The notes under the pieces were generated by a model. That model searched no databases and was not told where the DNA came from. It saw only the letters and a program-made list of their open reading frames with translations. From the NCBI GenBank assembly GCA_030377865.1, contig JAUCGA010000059.1:1-34351 (forward strand): a stretch of DNA of 34,351 bases, written 5' to 3'. The stretch is from Anaerolineales bacterium HSG25 (GTDB lineage Bacteria > Chloroflexota > Anaerolineae > 4572-78 > J111). The translations under genes and the position numbers were made by a program. Positions 7,501 to 15,657 of this stretch are shown here, in pieces (positions within the stretch are counted from its first letter, which is position 1; every line of letters begins with the position of its first letter).

Positions 7501-10500
7501 GATCTTCACCGACAATCATGACAATCAGCGCGGGCATGGCGGTGGGCCTTTGCTCAGTTATCGAGACGGGCAACTGTACGTCCTCGCCAACATCTTTATG
7601 ATGTCGTGGCCCTACGGCTACCCTGATTTGATGTCCAGTTACACCATTCCGGAGCCGCTCAACACCAGCGGGCATGACGCGGTTGGCCCGCCCTCGGACA
7701 GTAGCGGCAACACCTACAGCGTGTTTGGCCCCGATGTCCAATGTAGCGGCCTCGACAATCCGCAACAGGGCAACTGGGTCTGCGAGCATCGCCACACCGC
7801 CATCGGAAACATGGTCGGCTGGCGAAACTACACGGCTGACAGTTACAGTGTCGATAATTGGTGGACGAATGGCAACAACCAAATCGCCTACAGTCGGGGA
7901 GATCGAGGCTTTGTGGTCATTAATCGAGAAAATTCGAGCTTGAGCCATCAATTTACTACTGGTTTGGTTGATGGAATCTACTGTAACGTGGTTGACGGTT
8001 CGTTGGTCAGCAACAGTTGTACCGGCTCGGTGGTCGTCGTAACCGGAGGGCAGGCCAACATCAGCGTGGCCGGCATGGACGCGGTGGCTATTCACGGCGG
8101 AGCCAAAATGAGCGGCGGAACCATCGTCGATGTGGGCGTGACCATCAACAGTAGCCCTAAACCAGCGATGCCGAATCAAGCTATAGCCTACACAATTATT
8201 GTAACCAATAACGATGCCGCCGCTGTAACCAGCCTGAGCATCTCCGACCTGATTCCGGCGGTCATCAACAACCCGACATGGACATGTCAGGCCAGCACCG
8301 GCAGTAGTTGTAGCACGGCTAACGGTTCTGGCAATATCAGCCTCAATGTTGATTTGGCGACTAACGGACAAGCGACCATCCTCGTCAACGGCACGGTTGA
8401 CCAGAACGCCAACGCCACCATCGTCAACATGGTCAGCCTGACCCTGCCGAGTGGCGTGATCGATTCGGGCATGGGCAACAACACGGCCAGCGACAGCAAC
8501 ACTCCCAGCGCGGGCGGCAGTGGGCCGAGCCATGTTACTGTGGTCGGAGATTTTCAGAGCGATTTGGGCTGTACCGATTGGCAGGCCGATTGTGTCAACA
8601 GCCAGTTTGTCTTTATGGGCAACGGTGTCTGGCGGGCCGAGTTGACCGTTCCGGCGGGCAGTTGGGAGTATAAGGCGGTGCTGGATAACGATTGGGCCAA
8701 CGGCAGTTATCCCTCTGGTGGAAATAACGGGTTCACGGTAGCGAATAGTCAGGCGGTGCGTTTTTATTATGACAGCAAAACCAACGCCGTATGGGATAAT
8801 GTCAGCGGCAAGGTCGCGGTGGCGACGGGCAGTTTCCAGAGTGAGTTGGGCTGTGTCGCCAACCTGAGCGCGGAGGGTGGCGATTGGGAGCCGAGTTGTG
8901 TCCGCAGTATCATGACCGACATCAACAACGATGGGCTGTATGTCTTCCAAGTTGCTAACTTACCGGCAGGCAATTACGAGCTAAAAGTGGCCTTAAATGA
9001 AAGCTGGGCCACCACATATCCGGCTCAAAATGTTGAATTTGCGGTCAATTATGGTAGCGAACTTGTCACCATCGGTTGGAACTCGACGACTAACGATGTC
9101 TGGGTCAATCCGAGTCGGCAACGTGCGCTGTGGCTCGACCAAGAAACGATTGCTTGGAACCCGACGCAGAGCGGGCCGTATCAGCTTTATTATGAAGAGT
9201 CGCCCCCTGAGCATGTCGAAGGAGGGAGTTCGACAGGCTTACTCGGCGGGCTTGACGTGCTGGCTGGGGGTTCGGCTACTTCATCCACCAGCGGCATCAT
9301 CAACCTGACCGACGCGGGCACGGTTAATGTGGCAAATTATCCCAAGTTCCCCAACGTGTCCGGCTACAAGGCACTCAAGATTAGCGCGGGCGACTTGAGC
9401 AAGATTCCCGATATCCTCAAAGGGCAGATCATGGTTGTGGCCGCCGCCGGGAGCGAGGTCGAGGCCACCGGCGTGCAGATTCAGGGCGTGCTGGACGACC
9501 TGTACAGCTACAATGGCGACTTAGGGGTCAGCTACAACAACGGCGCGCCGAGTTTGGGGCTGTGGGCACCGACGGCCAAGTCGGTCACGCTCCATCGCTA
9601 CGCCGATTCGACCACGACCAGCGTTGTCACTCAAGCCATGAGCCTTGACAGCAGTACCGGCGTGTGGCGCATCAGCGGCGACTCGTCATGGGACAAACAG
9701 TTCTACAAATACGAGGTCGAAGTCTACGCCCCGACCACCGGGCAGGTTATGCGAAATCTGGTCAGCGATCCGTATGCGGTCAGTTTGTCGGTTAATCCGC
9801 TGGTCAACGGTGAGCCGGGCAACACCCAACGCAGTCAGTTTGTTGATTTGTACAATGATGCCACTCTGAAACCGAGCGGTTGGGACACGCTGGCAAAACC
9901 AGCCTTGGCCGCGCCGGAGGATATTTCGGTCTACGAGACCCATGTGCGTGATTTCAGCATCAGCGACCAGACGGTATCGGCAGGTAATCGAGGCACGTTC
10001 ATGGCCTTCACTGAGCAAAACTCTAACGGAATGAAACATTTGGTCGATTTGGCGCAGGCCGGATTGACTCACATCCACCTCTTGCCCGCCGCCGACAGCG
10101 GAGTCATGGTCGAGCAGAAATCTGATCAACAAGACCCGGGCGACCTGTCCGGCTACGCCTCGGATGGCACGGAGCAACAGGCCGCCATCCAGCCGATTGT
10201 TGATCAAGATGGCTTTAATTGGGGCTACGAAACCCAACATTACGGCGCGCCGGAGGGGGCTTACTCGACCAATCCCGATGGCCCGCAACGGGTGCTGGAG
10301 TTTCGGGAGATGGTCAAATCGCTGAACGGGCAGGGCTTGCGGGTGGTGCTAGATGTGGTCTACAACCATACCTATCGGGCCGAGCAGAACGCTGGTTCGG
10401 TGCTGGATAAGGTCGTGCCCGGCTATTATCAGCGGTACGACAACGATGGCGATTTGCAGTACCAAAGTTGTTGCCCCGACACGGCTATGGAGTTCGACAT

Positions 10501-13500
10501 GATGGAGAAACTCATGGTCGATACGGTGCTGATTTGGGCGAAGGCTTACAAGGTGGACAGTTTCCGCTTTGACCTGATGAACTTCCATCTGGTTAGTAAT
10601 ATCCAAAATTTGCGGAGTAAACTGGACAGCCTGAATATGGCAAATGATGGGGTGGACGGGCCGAAAGTGTACGTCTATGGCGAAGGCTGGTCGTTTGGTT
10701 CGGCCTTGACCAAAGGGTTCAACGGTCAATATGCCGACAAGTATAACATGGCCGGAACCGGCATCGGCACGTTTAACGACCATCTGCGGGACGCGGTGCA
10801 TGGCGGCTACAGCGACTCCTTCAAACAAGGGTTCATCAACGGGCTGTTCTTCGACTCGAATGGCAAGTCAAGCAGTAATCAGGGCGAGTTGCGCTACGCG
10901 ATGGATCGGATTCGGATTGGCTTGGCCGGTAGTCTGCAAAATTACCAGTTTACCGATCAAACCGGCAATCTGATTCTGGCTAAAGATTTGAACGGGCAGG
11001 GCTACACCCTCGACCCGCAGGAGACAATCAATTACATCTCTAAGCATGATAATGAAACTCTGTACGACCTGAATATTTTCAAACTGCCAAGCGGCACGTC
11101 GATGGCGGATCGAGTGCGCTCGCAAAATGTGGGGCTAAGTATCGTCGGCCTGTCGCAGGGGATTCCTTTCTTCCATCTGGCGAGTGACATGCTCCGCTCC
11201 AAATCACTAGACCGAGACAGCTACAACTCCGGCGACCATTTCAACCGAGTCGACTTCACCTATCAGAGCAACAACTTTGGCGTGGGTCTGCCACCGTCAT
11301 GGCGCAACGATCCGAACACTCGCTGGCCGATTATGCAACCGTTCTTGGCTGATGCCTCGCTCAAACCAGCGCAGGCCGACATTATGAACGGGGTGGAGCA
11401 TTTCAAAGAGATGTTGCAGATTCGCAGTAGTTCCAAACTGTTCCGCCTCGAAACGGAGGCCGAGATTAACAGTCGGGTGCAGTTCCACAACACTGGCTCG
11501 AATCAGAAGGATGGGCTGATCGTCATGAGCCTGTCCGACAAGGTCGGGGCTGACTTAGACCCGAACCATAAACTGATTGTGGTGCTGATTAACGCCAATG
11601 ATGAGCAACAAACCTTCCTCTCCTCATTCTCTGGATTATCGTTGAGTTTACATTCGGTGCAGGTCAACTCGCATGATGCCATCGTCAAGACGGCCAGTTT
11701 CGACTCCGGCACGGGGCAATTCACTATTCCGGCTCGGACGACGGTGGTGTTTGTCGAAGAGCAAGCCAGCAGTGACCTTTCCATGTCGCTCGATGGGTCG
11801 CCGGAGCCGATGGTGGCCGGAACGACGGTCAACTATACGCTCGTGGTCAGCAACAGCGGCGCGGGTGAGGCAATCGGCGCGGTCATCTCTGATACATGGC
11901 CGAATCTCAATAACGTCAGTTGGACATGTACCACGTCCGCTGGAGCGACTTGTCAGGATGGGAGTGGCACACTCAACGACACGGTCAACCTGCCGAGTGG
12001 AGCGGTCATCAACTATAATGTGACGGGTCAACTCACGGAGAGCAGTAGCGGCACGATTAGCAATTGGGCTGAAACATGGTTGGCCGGAACAGTGGTCGCC
12101 TCGGCCACGACGGTTAACAATATCAACCAGCAAGCCGATTTGGAGATTGTCAACATCAGCAATCCCTCGCCGGGTGTGCCCGGACAGGTCATCACCTACA
12201 CGGTGACGGTGCGGAACAATGGGCCGAGTAACGCTCAACAGGCGGTAGTGGTCAACAATTTCCCGGCGGATGTGACTGGCGTGACTTGGACATGTTCGGC
12301 TCAGACAACGGGGGCGGCCTGTGGTCAGAGTAGTAGTAGTGGCAATATTTACGACACCATCAACCTACCCATCGGTGGTACGATTGTTTATCTGGCTGTC
12401 GGGCAACTGTCGGCGGGTGTGACTGATCCAGTCACCGATACGGCGACGGTTGATCCGCCCCCCAACACGACAGACCCGAATCCGGACGATAACAGTTCTA
12501 CCGACACCACCGCCCCCAAGGCTGATCTCATCATCAGCAAAACTAGCCAGCCTGTGCCGTTTCTACCCGGTCAGACGGCAACCTATACCTTAGTGGTCAG
12601 CAACGCCGGGCCGAATAAGGTCACGCAGGCCACCGTCAGCGACATGGTGCCGAGTGAGATTAGCGCGGTCTCATGGACGTGCCAAGCCTCTAGCGGAGCC
12701 AGTTGCACCGGTAGCGGTAGTGGCAATCTGAACGACAGCGCGGTTAATCTGCTAGTCGGTGGGCGAGTGACCTACACCCTGAGCGGCTTGGTTAGTAGTG
12801 GGATAACGCAGACTATCACCAACACGGCTACCGTCAACGTGCCAACTAGCATGAGCGATCCGATTATCAAGAATAATCAGGCCAGCGACCAGAACGAACC
12901 GCCACGAGCCGACTTGTCAATTAGCCTGACTAGTCAACCTGAACTGTTTGTTAGCGGAGCGCGGATCAGCTACACGATTCAGGTTGATAATTTTGGCCCG
13001 CATGATGTGATGGGCGTGGTGGTTGAGCAACAACACAACCTCCCGTTGAGTGACCTGAGTTGGACATGCAGTGCCATAAACGAGGCGACATGTGGCGTAT
13101 CGAGTGGTACAACATGGGTTAGCAGTACGGTTGATTTGCCATCCGGTAGTCAGGCCGTCTATCTGTTGACGGGGCGATTGAACGCTACGGCGACGGGAAC
13201 GGCCATTAACACCGCGACCGTGATAGCACCGTCAGGCGTGCGAGACATGGTGACGAGCAACAATCAGGCCGTCAGTCAGAAAACACTCCAACCGCAGGCC
13301 GATTTGCAAATCAGCCTGAGCAGTCAGCCGAATCCGGCCACGCGGGGCGAGTCGGTCAGCTACACCGTCATCGTCAAAAATGCCGGGCCGAGTGTGGCGC
13401 AAGGCGCGTTTGTCTCGACCAACATTCCACTGTCCGGCGCGCTGAACATCAGCCAGACGGTTGATTTGGCCGTTGGTGGCGAGGTGCAGTTTACGATTAG

Positions 13501-15196
13501 TGGCACGCTCGACGCAGCCTCAACCGGAATGTTGCAGGCTTCGGCGGAGGTGGTTCCGCCCAGTGGCGTGCCTGATTCGCAAACGAGCAACAACTTTGCC
13601 AGCGAAATCAACACCCCGACCGACCTGATTGACCTGATTATCGGGCAGACAATCAGTCCGAACTCGGTCGGTGTGGGCGACACGGTAACGATTACCTTGA
13701 CTGTGAGCAATACGGGCTTGAACATCGCTACCGGAATCGAGATTACCAACACCCTACCGGACGGGTTGCAGGTTGAACTGAGTCAGGTCAATTCTGTTGG
13801 AACATGTGTTAAAACCGAGAGTAAGATTCGCTGTAGCTTGACCGAGTTGGCGGGTAGTAGCCAAAGCCAAGTGAGCATGGTCGGCACGGCTACTCTGCCC
13901 GGAGCATGGGTCAATACGGCGGTGGTGACGAGCAGTAGCGACACCAATCTGACCAACAATCAAAGTACGGCCAGTTTGACCATCAGTGGAGCCGATTTAG
14001 CCCTCACCTATCGCAGTCAACCGGCTATCGTTGAGGTGGGTCAGCCCTTTAGCTACTCGTTGAGCGTGACCAATCATGGGCCAAATACGGTCAATGGGGC
14101 GCAGGTGAGCGTGACCTTGCCCGATGGGGTTTCTCTTACATCCGCTGGTGAGAATTGTCAGGCTGAGGGAACGCTTATCACCTGTCTGGTTGAGAGTTTG
14201 ACGGTTAGTCAGACGGTCAACATGGCGATTCAGGCTACGGCGGTGGAGACGGGCAGTTGGTCGAGTGTGGCTGAGGTCAGTGCAACTAGTCCGACTGACC
14301 CGAATCTGACGAACAACACGGTCACGGCGACCACGCAAATCGTCATGGCTGTTGAAAACGGGGTTGATCTAGTGGTCACTCAGCAGGCCGAGCCGATTCC
14401 AGTCATGGTCGGTCAGATGTTGAGTTACACCATCACTGTGACCAACCAAGGTAGCACGGCGGTCAAATCGGTTAGGCTGACCGACATCTTACCGAGCGGA
14501 GTCCAATTCATGTCCGCCCCAAGCGATTGTCAGGGTACAGATACGCTGGTCTGTGAGTTAGGCAGTCTGGATCCGGGCGCGGTCAGGCAGGTGATGTTGG
14601 TCGTCACGGCCATGCAAACTGGCCTCATCAGCAATACCGTACTGGTTAGCAGTGCTGGCAATGCTGACATGGAACTGACTCCAAGCGATAATCAGAGTAC
14701 GTTGGTTACATCAGTCGGCACGGCACAAGTGATGGTCAACCCAACGGAGGTGCAAACCTTGGCTTTGAGCAACGGCATGGTTTCTATTCCGGCGCAGGCG
14801 GTCAGCGAGACGATTCAACTGGTCTACACCGAACTAAGCACGCCCACGCAGGAGGTTGGCTCGCTTAGTTTTGTGGGGCAGGCCATCAGCCTGAATGTCT
14901 ATCGGAATGATACGCTGTTGAGCGATTACGTCTTTATAGCACCCATCACTATCAGCCTGAGCTATAGCGACAGTCAAATTATCGGCTTGCAGGAGAGTAG
15001 CCTGAGTATTTACTACCTTGACCCAAGCACAAACACATGGCTTGATGCGTCCACGACCTGCACGCCAGCCTCAACGATTGTACGTGATCCCGTAGCGAAT
15101 CGAGTCGAGGTGGCGGTCTGTCACCTGACCAACTTCGCTCTGCGCGGCGAGTCAGAGTCAATCCAGCCGATTTATCTGCCGGTGGTGGTTAAATAG
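4556..15196 (+). CDS. Giant secreted amylase-pullulanase with nine DUF11 repeats
   Basis: The ATG at 4556 is chosen because AAAGGAAAAG precedes it and a signal peptide follows (cleavage after AQA, residue 32); the frame is open from 4445. The protein has 3546 residues. Order: two beta modules joined by Thr-Pro linkers (about 197-221, 376-402); two more beta modules (403-685); a GH13 alpha-amylase of animal-like type (686-1185; nucleophile Asp891 in RIDAAKHM, acid Glu917, His988-Asp989 in NHDNQRGHG); one DUF11; two X25-like domains (about 1327-1518); a CBM48-like region; a GH13 type-I pullulanase (1780-2395; FNWGYE at 1887, Asp2006 in FRFDLM, Glu2043 in GEGW, Asp2165 in KHD); eight DUF11 repeats (2404-3393); a C-terminal domain ending IYLPVVVK. 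It should cut both alpha-1,4 and alpha-1,6 bonds of starch, glycogen or pullulan outside the cell. The repeats probably form a surface stalk. Confidence 0.92.
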   Translation: MFLTHKTFSRSITISFVFVMLSMLLFLPSAQAWSGVGHFVTESIGYTDGTHARTYTAAPNFRQASGSLNAAQSSIGANEAADVYINFDEDTSGKSVYVVYTTDGTAPIKTNGSEVSAAFSKESGNESDSNRTWYATIPAQSAGVTVNYVFYISNSTLANAWGRISGTTANRDTSQYETSWTESDNVYFSYTIPAAPADTPTHTPTSTPTNTPIPTATTAPVGNADIFESYIIVDSGSGDTYYDAKATTINTDFDSHDFGTMTVSDTLTLSGGEVKTFKNSGGNVTSATMQYRLYLTSGSGGSFIGVDLPWNSDLSGTCPDPCNQKWLTTNVNLLSGLATGSYTLEIYFEAATSVGTKYSNNGGDNYKATFTVVEPTATATPTSTGSVPTATNTPTPTNTPIPFSGDDNIHWNELYHNAPTSYNPDTETIPDMGGVTFRAGHVGGTIYQTSTVEIYMLTLANDLTSANLLWNTGGSDTTSAMVFTQQITASFHGQASQIYDVWRGTISPQSAGTTVYYRLQAVDQNASAYLKSSAVFANLLGQHVKSPDDAGNNYQYTVYNPASTSTLGFVGDMFPAGGFTTHAPKGAPVDVYVQVYKSGVTDSAGAGAGISCELRWGEVNSFGTAWLSTNTVSMSYNGDMGNNDEYTATFTPPYPDQPTISKKYEFTAFCDDGTPAKEQNAGNGQLLALNHTTFVHMFEWKWTDIAQECEEYLGPKGFGAVQVSPANEHALIAKDPNPSSIAIYPWWQRYQPVSYKIESRSGTRAEFADMVSRCNAVGVQVYADAVINHMANTTGIDSSSGLGTGSAGTQYQHYSYPTTPGNYGSSDFHDCNGQAGTAANWINDYADADNVQECELNGLSDLKTEDAAVQAKIIAYLNDLLSLGVTGLRIDAAKHMQPSDIEAILAGLNRDVYVFNEVIGNPGEAVQTSQYLHMSDVSEFQYSKDLNNIFRGNNGQKLADVKNGSTLFARHWSGYLNSNKAMIFTDNHDNQRGHGGGPLLSYRDGQLYVLANIFMMSWPYGYPDLMSSYTIPEPLNTSGHDAVGPPSDSSGNTYSVFGPDVQCSGLDNPQQGNWVCEHRHTAIGNMVGWRNYTADSYSVDNWWTNGNNQIAYSRGDRGFVVINRENSSLSHQFTTGLVDGIYCNVVDGSLVSNSCTGSVVVVTGGQANISVAGMDAVAIHGGAKMSGGTIVDVGVTINSSPKPAMPNQAIAYTIIVTNNDAAAVTSLSISDLIPAVINNPTWTCQASTGSSCSTANGSGNISLNVDLATNGQATILVNGTVDQNANATIVNMVSLTLPSGVIDSGMGNNTASDSNTPSAGGSGPSHVTVVGDFQSDLGCTDWQADCVNSQFVFMGNGVWRAELTVPAGSWEYKAVLDNDWANGSYPSGGNNGFTVANSQAVRFYYDSKTNAVWDNVSGKVAVATGSFQSELGCVANLSAEGGDWEPSCVRSIMTDINNDGLYVFQVANLPAGNYELKVALNESWATTYPAQNVEFAVNYGSELVTIGWNSTTNDVWVNPSRQRALWLDQETIAWNPTQSGPYQLYYEESPPEHVEGGSSTGLLGGLDVLAGGSATSSTSGIINLTDAGTVNVANYPKFPNVSGYKALKISAGDLSKIPDILKGQIMVVAAAGSEVEATGVQIQGVLDDLYSYNGDLGVSYNNGAPSLGLWAPTAKSVTLHRYADSTTTSVVTQAMSLDSSTGVWRISGDSSWDKQFYKYEVEVYAPTTGQVMRNLVSDPYAVSLSVNPLVNGEPGNTQRSQFVDLYNDATLKPSGWDTLAKPALAAPEDISVYETHVRDFSISDQTVSAGNRGTFMAFTEQNSNGMKHLVDLAQAGLTHIHLLPAADSGVMVEQKSDQQDPGDLSGYASDGTEQQAAIQPIVDQDGFNWGYETQHYGAPEGAYSTNPDGPQRVLEFREMVKSLNGQGLRVVLDVVYNHTYRAEQNAGSVLDKVVPGYYQRYDNDGDLQYQSCCPDTAMEFDMMEKLMVDTVLIWAKAYKVDSFRFDLMNFHLVSNIQNLRSKLDSLNMANDGVDGPKVYVYGEGWSFGSALTKGFNGQYADKYNMAGTGIGTFNDHLRDAVHGGYSDSFKQGFINGLFFDSNGKSSSNQGELRYAMDRIRIGLAGSLQNYQFTDQTGNLILAKDLNGQGYTLDPQETINYISKHDNETLYDLNIFKLPSGTSMADRVRSQNVGLSIVGLSQGIPFFHLASDMLRSKSLDRDSYNSGDHFNRVDFTYQSNNFGVGLPPSWRNDPNTRWPIMQPFLADASLKPAQADIMNGVEHFKEMLQIRSSSKLFRLETEAEINSRVQFHNTGSNQKDGLIVMSLSDKVGADLDPNHKLIVVLINANDEQQTFLSSFSGLSLSLHSVQVNSHDAIVKTASFDSGTGQFTIPARTTVVFVEEQASSDLSMSLDGSPEPMVAGTTVNYTLVVSNSGAGEAIGAVISDTWPNLNNVSWTCTTSAGATCQDGSGTLNDTVNLPSGAVINYNVTGQLTESSSGTISNWAETWLAGTVVASATTVNNINQQADLEIVNISNPSPGVPGQVITYTVTVRNNGPSNAQQAVVVNNFPADVTGVTWTCSAQTTGAACGQSSSSGNIYDTINLPIGGTIVYLAVGQLSAGVTDPVTDTATVDPPPNTTDPNPDDNSSTDTTAPKADLIISKTSQPVPFLPGQTATYTLVVSNAGPNKVTQATVSDMVPSEISAVSWTCQASSGASCTGSGSGNLNDSAVNLLVGGRVTYTLSGLVSSGITQTITNTATVNVPTSMSDPIIKNNQASDQNEPPRADLSISLTSQPELFVSGARISYTIQVDNFGPHDVMGVVVEQQHNLPLSDLSWTCSAINEATCGVSSGTTWVSSTVDLPSGSQAVYLLTGRLNATATGTAINTATVIAPSGVRDMVTSNNQAVSQKTLQPQADLQISLSSQPNPATRGESVSYTVIVKNAGPSVAQGAFVSTNIPLSGALNISQTVDLAVGGEVQFTISGTLDAASTGMLQASAEVVPPSGVPDSQTSNNFASEINTPTDLIDLIIGQTISPNSVGVGDTVTITLTVSNTGLNIATGIEITNTLPDGLQVELSQVNSVGTCVKTESKIRCSLTELAGSSQSQVSMVGTATLPGAWVNTAVVTSSSDTNLTNNQSTASLTISGADLALTYRSQPAIVEVGQPFSYSLSVTNHGPNTVNGAQVSVTLPDGVSLTSAGENCQAEGTLITCLVESLTVSQTVNMAIQATAVETGSWSSVAEVSATSPTDPNLTNNTVTATTQIVMAVENGVDLVVTQQAEPIPVMVGQMLSYTITVTNQGSTAVKSVRLTDILPSGVQFMSAPSDCQGTDTLVCELGSLDPGAVRQVMLVVTAMQTGLISNTVLVSSAGNADMELTPSDNQSTLVTSVGTAQVMVNPTEVQTLALSNGMVSIPAQAVSETIQLVYTELSTPTQEVGSLSFVGQAISLNVYRNDTLLSDYVFIAPITISLSYSDSQIIGLQESSLSIYYLDPSTNTWLDASTTCTPASTIVRDPVANRVEVAVCHLTNFALRGESESIQPIYLPVVVK
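9203..9240. repeat. Palindromic repeat translated in a linker
   Basis: The segment centred on GCATGTCGAAGGAGGGAGTT and CGACAGGC is an inverted repeat of the TGTCGAA/TTCGACA type also found inside the family C element at 697-727. It encodes EHVEGGSSTG in a low-complexity linker after the X25-like domains, ahead of the pullulanase module. Confidence 0.55.
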
Positions 15197-15213
15197 GCGA
15201 ATGAGTGAATAAG

Positions 15214-15250
15214 AAAGGGCTGACTCGGTTGAGTCGGCCCTTTTTGTTTG
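15214..15250 (+). terminator. Terminator of the amylase-pullulanase gene
   Basis: AAGGGCTGACTC and GAGTCGGCCCTT form a stem around GGTT, followed by TTTTTGTTTG, 18 bases after the stop codon. A second small perfect hairpin (GTTCCCAAA/TTTGGGAAC, 15269-15291) lies just downstream with no T tract. Confidence 0.88.
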
Positions 15251-15323
15251 TAATCATTCAGCCCCCTTGTTCCCAAACTGGATTTGGGAACTTTGCTAAG
15301 TCCTTGGATGGTCAAATTGGGGA

Positions 15324-15454
15324 GGCTCTTTGGGGCTTTCCGTGCAAAGGTCATGATTGTGTCATCATCTTCCCGCAAGTTTTAAACTTGCGGGAAGATT
15401 GCCCCATCTAATTCAGGACACAATTTCGAGTTGCACGGAATCTACCAGAGAACC
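15324..15454 (+). mobile_element. Family A MITE (ISL3-like ends), copy 2
   Basis: This 131-bp element is flanked by a perfect 8-bp duplication ATTGGGGA (15316-15323 and 15455-15462). It starts GGCTCTTTGGGGCTTTCCGT and ends TTGCACGGAATCTACCAGAG followed by AACC. The internal palindrome is CCCGCAAGTTTTAAACTTGC plus GGG. It is inverted relative to copy 1 across the amylase gene. Because the two duplications differ, the pair inserted independently and is not a composite transposon. The rest of 15463-15570 shows no gene. Confidence 0.88.
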
Positions 15455-15571
15455 ATTGGGGATGCGTAATTTCTTCATTCTTCGTTTTTCATTTCCCAAA
15501 TCACCCGCTCAAACCCAACCGACACAACCGTATGGCTTTGCAAGCGCAGTTTATCGCCATAAATCTATAAA

Positions 15572-15617
15572 ATAAAAAAAAGCGTCTCATTCCCAATTTG
15601 GGAATGAGACGCTTTTT
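15572..15617 (-). terminator. Strong terminator of the cNMP/PH membrane protein gene
   Basis: AAAAAGCGTCTCATTCCCA and TGGGAATGAGACGCTTTTT form a 19-bp stem with a three-base loop. The minus strand has a T8 tract after it. The plus strand has T5, so it may work in both directions. It ends 41 bases from the stop codon of the minus-strand gene. Confidence 0.85.
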
Positions 15618-15657
15618 AGCTTTTTTGAATTAGCATAGAAGTGGTATGTAATCGGTA

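Noticed and set aside
7454..8950. 498-residue minus-strand frame inside the amylase gene
   Set aside because: It lies wholly opposite a catalytic and linker region with clear family motifs. Its translation has no recognisable domain, and long antisense frames are expected from the codon bias.
4168..15454. Composite transposon made of the amylase gene and two flanking MITEs
   Set aside because: Each MITE has its own, different 8-bp duplication, so they inserted separately.
15205..15575. Small plus- and minus-strand frames around the second MITE
   Set aside because: They translate the terminator and MITE sequence; no start signals.
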